Assembly (NCBI GenBank): GCA_022729995.1
Contig: DZBS01000026.1
Span: 1 to 33,018 of the forward strand
DNA length: 33,018 nt
DNA from: Draconibacterium orientale
Lineage (GTDB): Bacteria; Bacteroidota; Bacteroidia; Bacteroidales; JAADGE01
Direction of reading: 5' to 3'
The notes under the pieces were generated by a model. The model saw nothing but the letters and a program-made list of their open reading frames with translations, made no database searches and was not told the origin of the DNA. This document shows positions 32,725 to 33,018 of this stretch, in pieces. The translations under genes and the position numbers were made by a program. Position 1 is the first letter of the stretch, and each line of letters starts with the position of its first letter.

Positions 32725-32899
32725 ATTCTTTATGACTAATAAGAACTACTGCTCCGGAAATAATTATTAGCGGACCGAAATAAAATCCAATGAAATTCTC
32801 GGCAATTCCAAACCATTTTATCACAAACGATAAAAATATTACTGCCATTCCTACTCCAAGCAATAAAGCTCCAAATATTTTATTTGATTTATAATTCAT
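32723..32899 (-). CDS. Small two-helix membrane protein of unknown function
   Basis: 58 residues, missed by the ORF track for length. It begins MNYKSNKIFGALLLGVGMAVIFLSFVIKWFG and ends FYFGPLIIISGAVVLISHKE: two hydrophobic helices (about 8-27 and 38-54) joined by a short loop, with Lys-containing ends. It has the look of a small integral inner-membrane protein; I recognise no family. The stop codon overlaps the end of the T run of the shared terminator. The ATG (32899) lies inside the heptamer array, whose first two units also encode the opening Met-Asn-Tyr. A stop codon lies two codons upstream of the ATG, so it is the first usable start. It follows guaA on the same strand, 80 bases after its stop, and is probably cotranscribed. 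Confidence 0.68.
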   Translation of the reverse strand: MNYKSNKIFGALLLGVGMAVIFLSFVIKWFGIAENFIGFYFGPLIIISGAVVLISHKE

Positions 32900-32981
32900 A
32901 ATTTAAAATTCATAATTTATAATTCATAATTCATAATTTAAAATTCATAATTCATAATTTATAATTTATAATTCATAATTT
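32891..32981 (-). repeat. Perfect-register heptanucleotide array (13 units) between guaA and the small membrane protein
   Basis: Thirteen consecutive 7-base units on the plus strand: ATAATTC, ATAATTT or AAAATTC, without any break in register (32891-32981). On the minus strand each C-containing unit gives an ATGAATTAT string. The array includes the start codon of the 58-residue gene and two bases of the guaA stop codon, so the whole intergenic space is repeat. Confidence 0.92.
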
Positions 32982-33018
32982 ATTCCCATTCTATTGTTGC
33001 CGGAGGTTTTGAACTTAT
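32980..33018 (-). CDS. guaA: GMP synthase (glutamine-hydrolysing), C-terminal end
   Basis: Only the last 12 codons and stop are in the window, reading ISSKPPATIEWE on the minus strand. This is the strictly conserved C-terminus of GuaA, nearly identical to the E. coli protein's ending, in the C-terminal dimerisation domain. GuaA aminates XMP to GMP in purine synthesis. The TAA stop overlaps the heptamer array by two bases. The identification rests on the short but very distinctive terminal motif. Confidence 0.85.
   Translation of the reverse strand: MSSKPPATIEWE

Noticed and set aside
32891-32981. CRISPR array
   Set aside because: The units are 7 bases long, directly adjacent and without spacers; there are no cas genes.

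Overview
The window is a low-G+C chromosome segment from a member of the phylum Bacteroidota. This rests on the gene families (PD40/OmpA proteins, an Oar-type TonB receptor, long YidC, AsmA with a C-terminal coil, a HYC_CC_PP-like protein), on the pyrG-yidC adjacency, and on promoters with -7 boxes close to TAnnTTTG (best case TTTG-N20-TACTTTCG before the DUF349 gene). The order is not resolved; Bacteroidales-like is a guess. No phage, transposase, CRISPR array or rRNA is visible. Most of the window is ordinary core genome.

Layout. 1-2365: start of a SAM-hydrolase (DUF62) gene pointing out of the window, divergent from phoH, then purC, with short-unit tandem repeats filling the phoH-purC gap. 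2384-4723: a metallo-beta-lactamase-fold hydrolase, then two exported proteins of unknown function. 4789-9669 (minus): AsmA-like protein followed by an OmpA/PD40 envelope protein. 9854-9927: tRNA-Arg(ACG). 10071-13283: a small lipoprotein gene, a three-gene minus-strand pglC-pglD-pglE-like block, and then a frameshifted second copy of the 3' end of the same lipoprotein gene, so the sugar block lies between direct repeats. 13339-21377 (minus): a copper/silver efflux operon reading HYC_CC_PP-like protein, CusA, TolC-like OMF, CusB, HMA-domain protein. 21432-23651 (minus): a second PD40 protein ending in a SPOR domain. 23895-29414 (plus): DUF349 protein, pyrG (TTG start), yidC. 29542-32682: Oar-like TonB-dependent receptor. 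32723-33018 (minus): the last codons of guaA, a heptamer repeat array, and a 58-residue membrane protein absent from the ORF track.

How the genes work together. The Cus operon forms a complete tripartite efflux pump (inner-membrane RND, periplasmic adaptor, outer-membrane channel) with two accessory Cys-rich exported proteins. PglC/D/E would make and load a diacetylbacillosamine-type sugar on a lipid carrier, but need a 4,6-dehydratase encoded elsewhere. The two PD40 proteins probably link the outer membrane to peptidoglycan.

I found no clear new multi-gene system. The observations most worth following are the direct repeat flanking the compositionally distinct pgl block, the AT-rich heptamer/octamer arrays (one spanning the guaA stop and the next gene's start codon), a Met-containing low-complexity insert in the OMF, and a degenerate OmpA-like domain followed by SPOR in the second PD40 protein.
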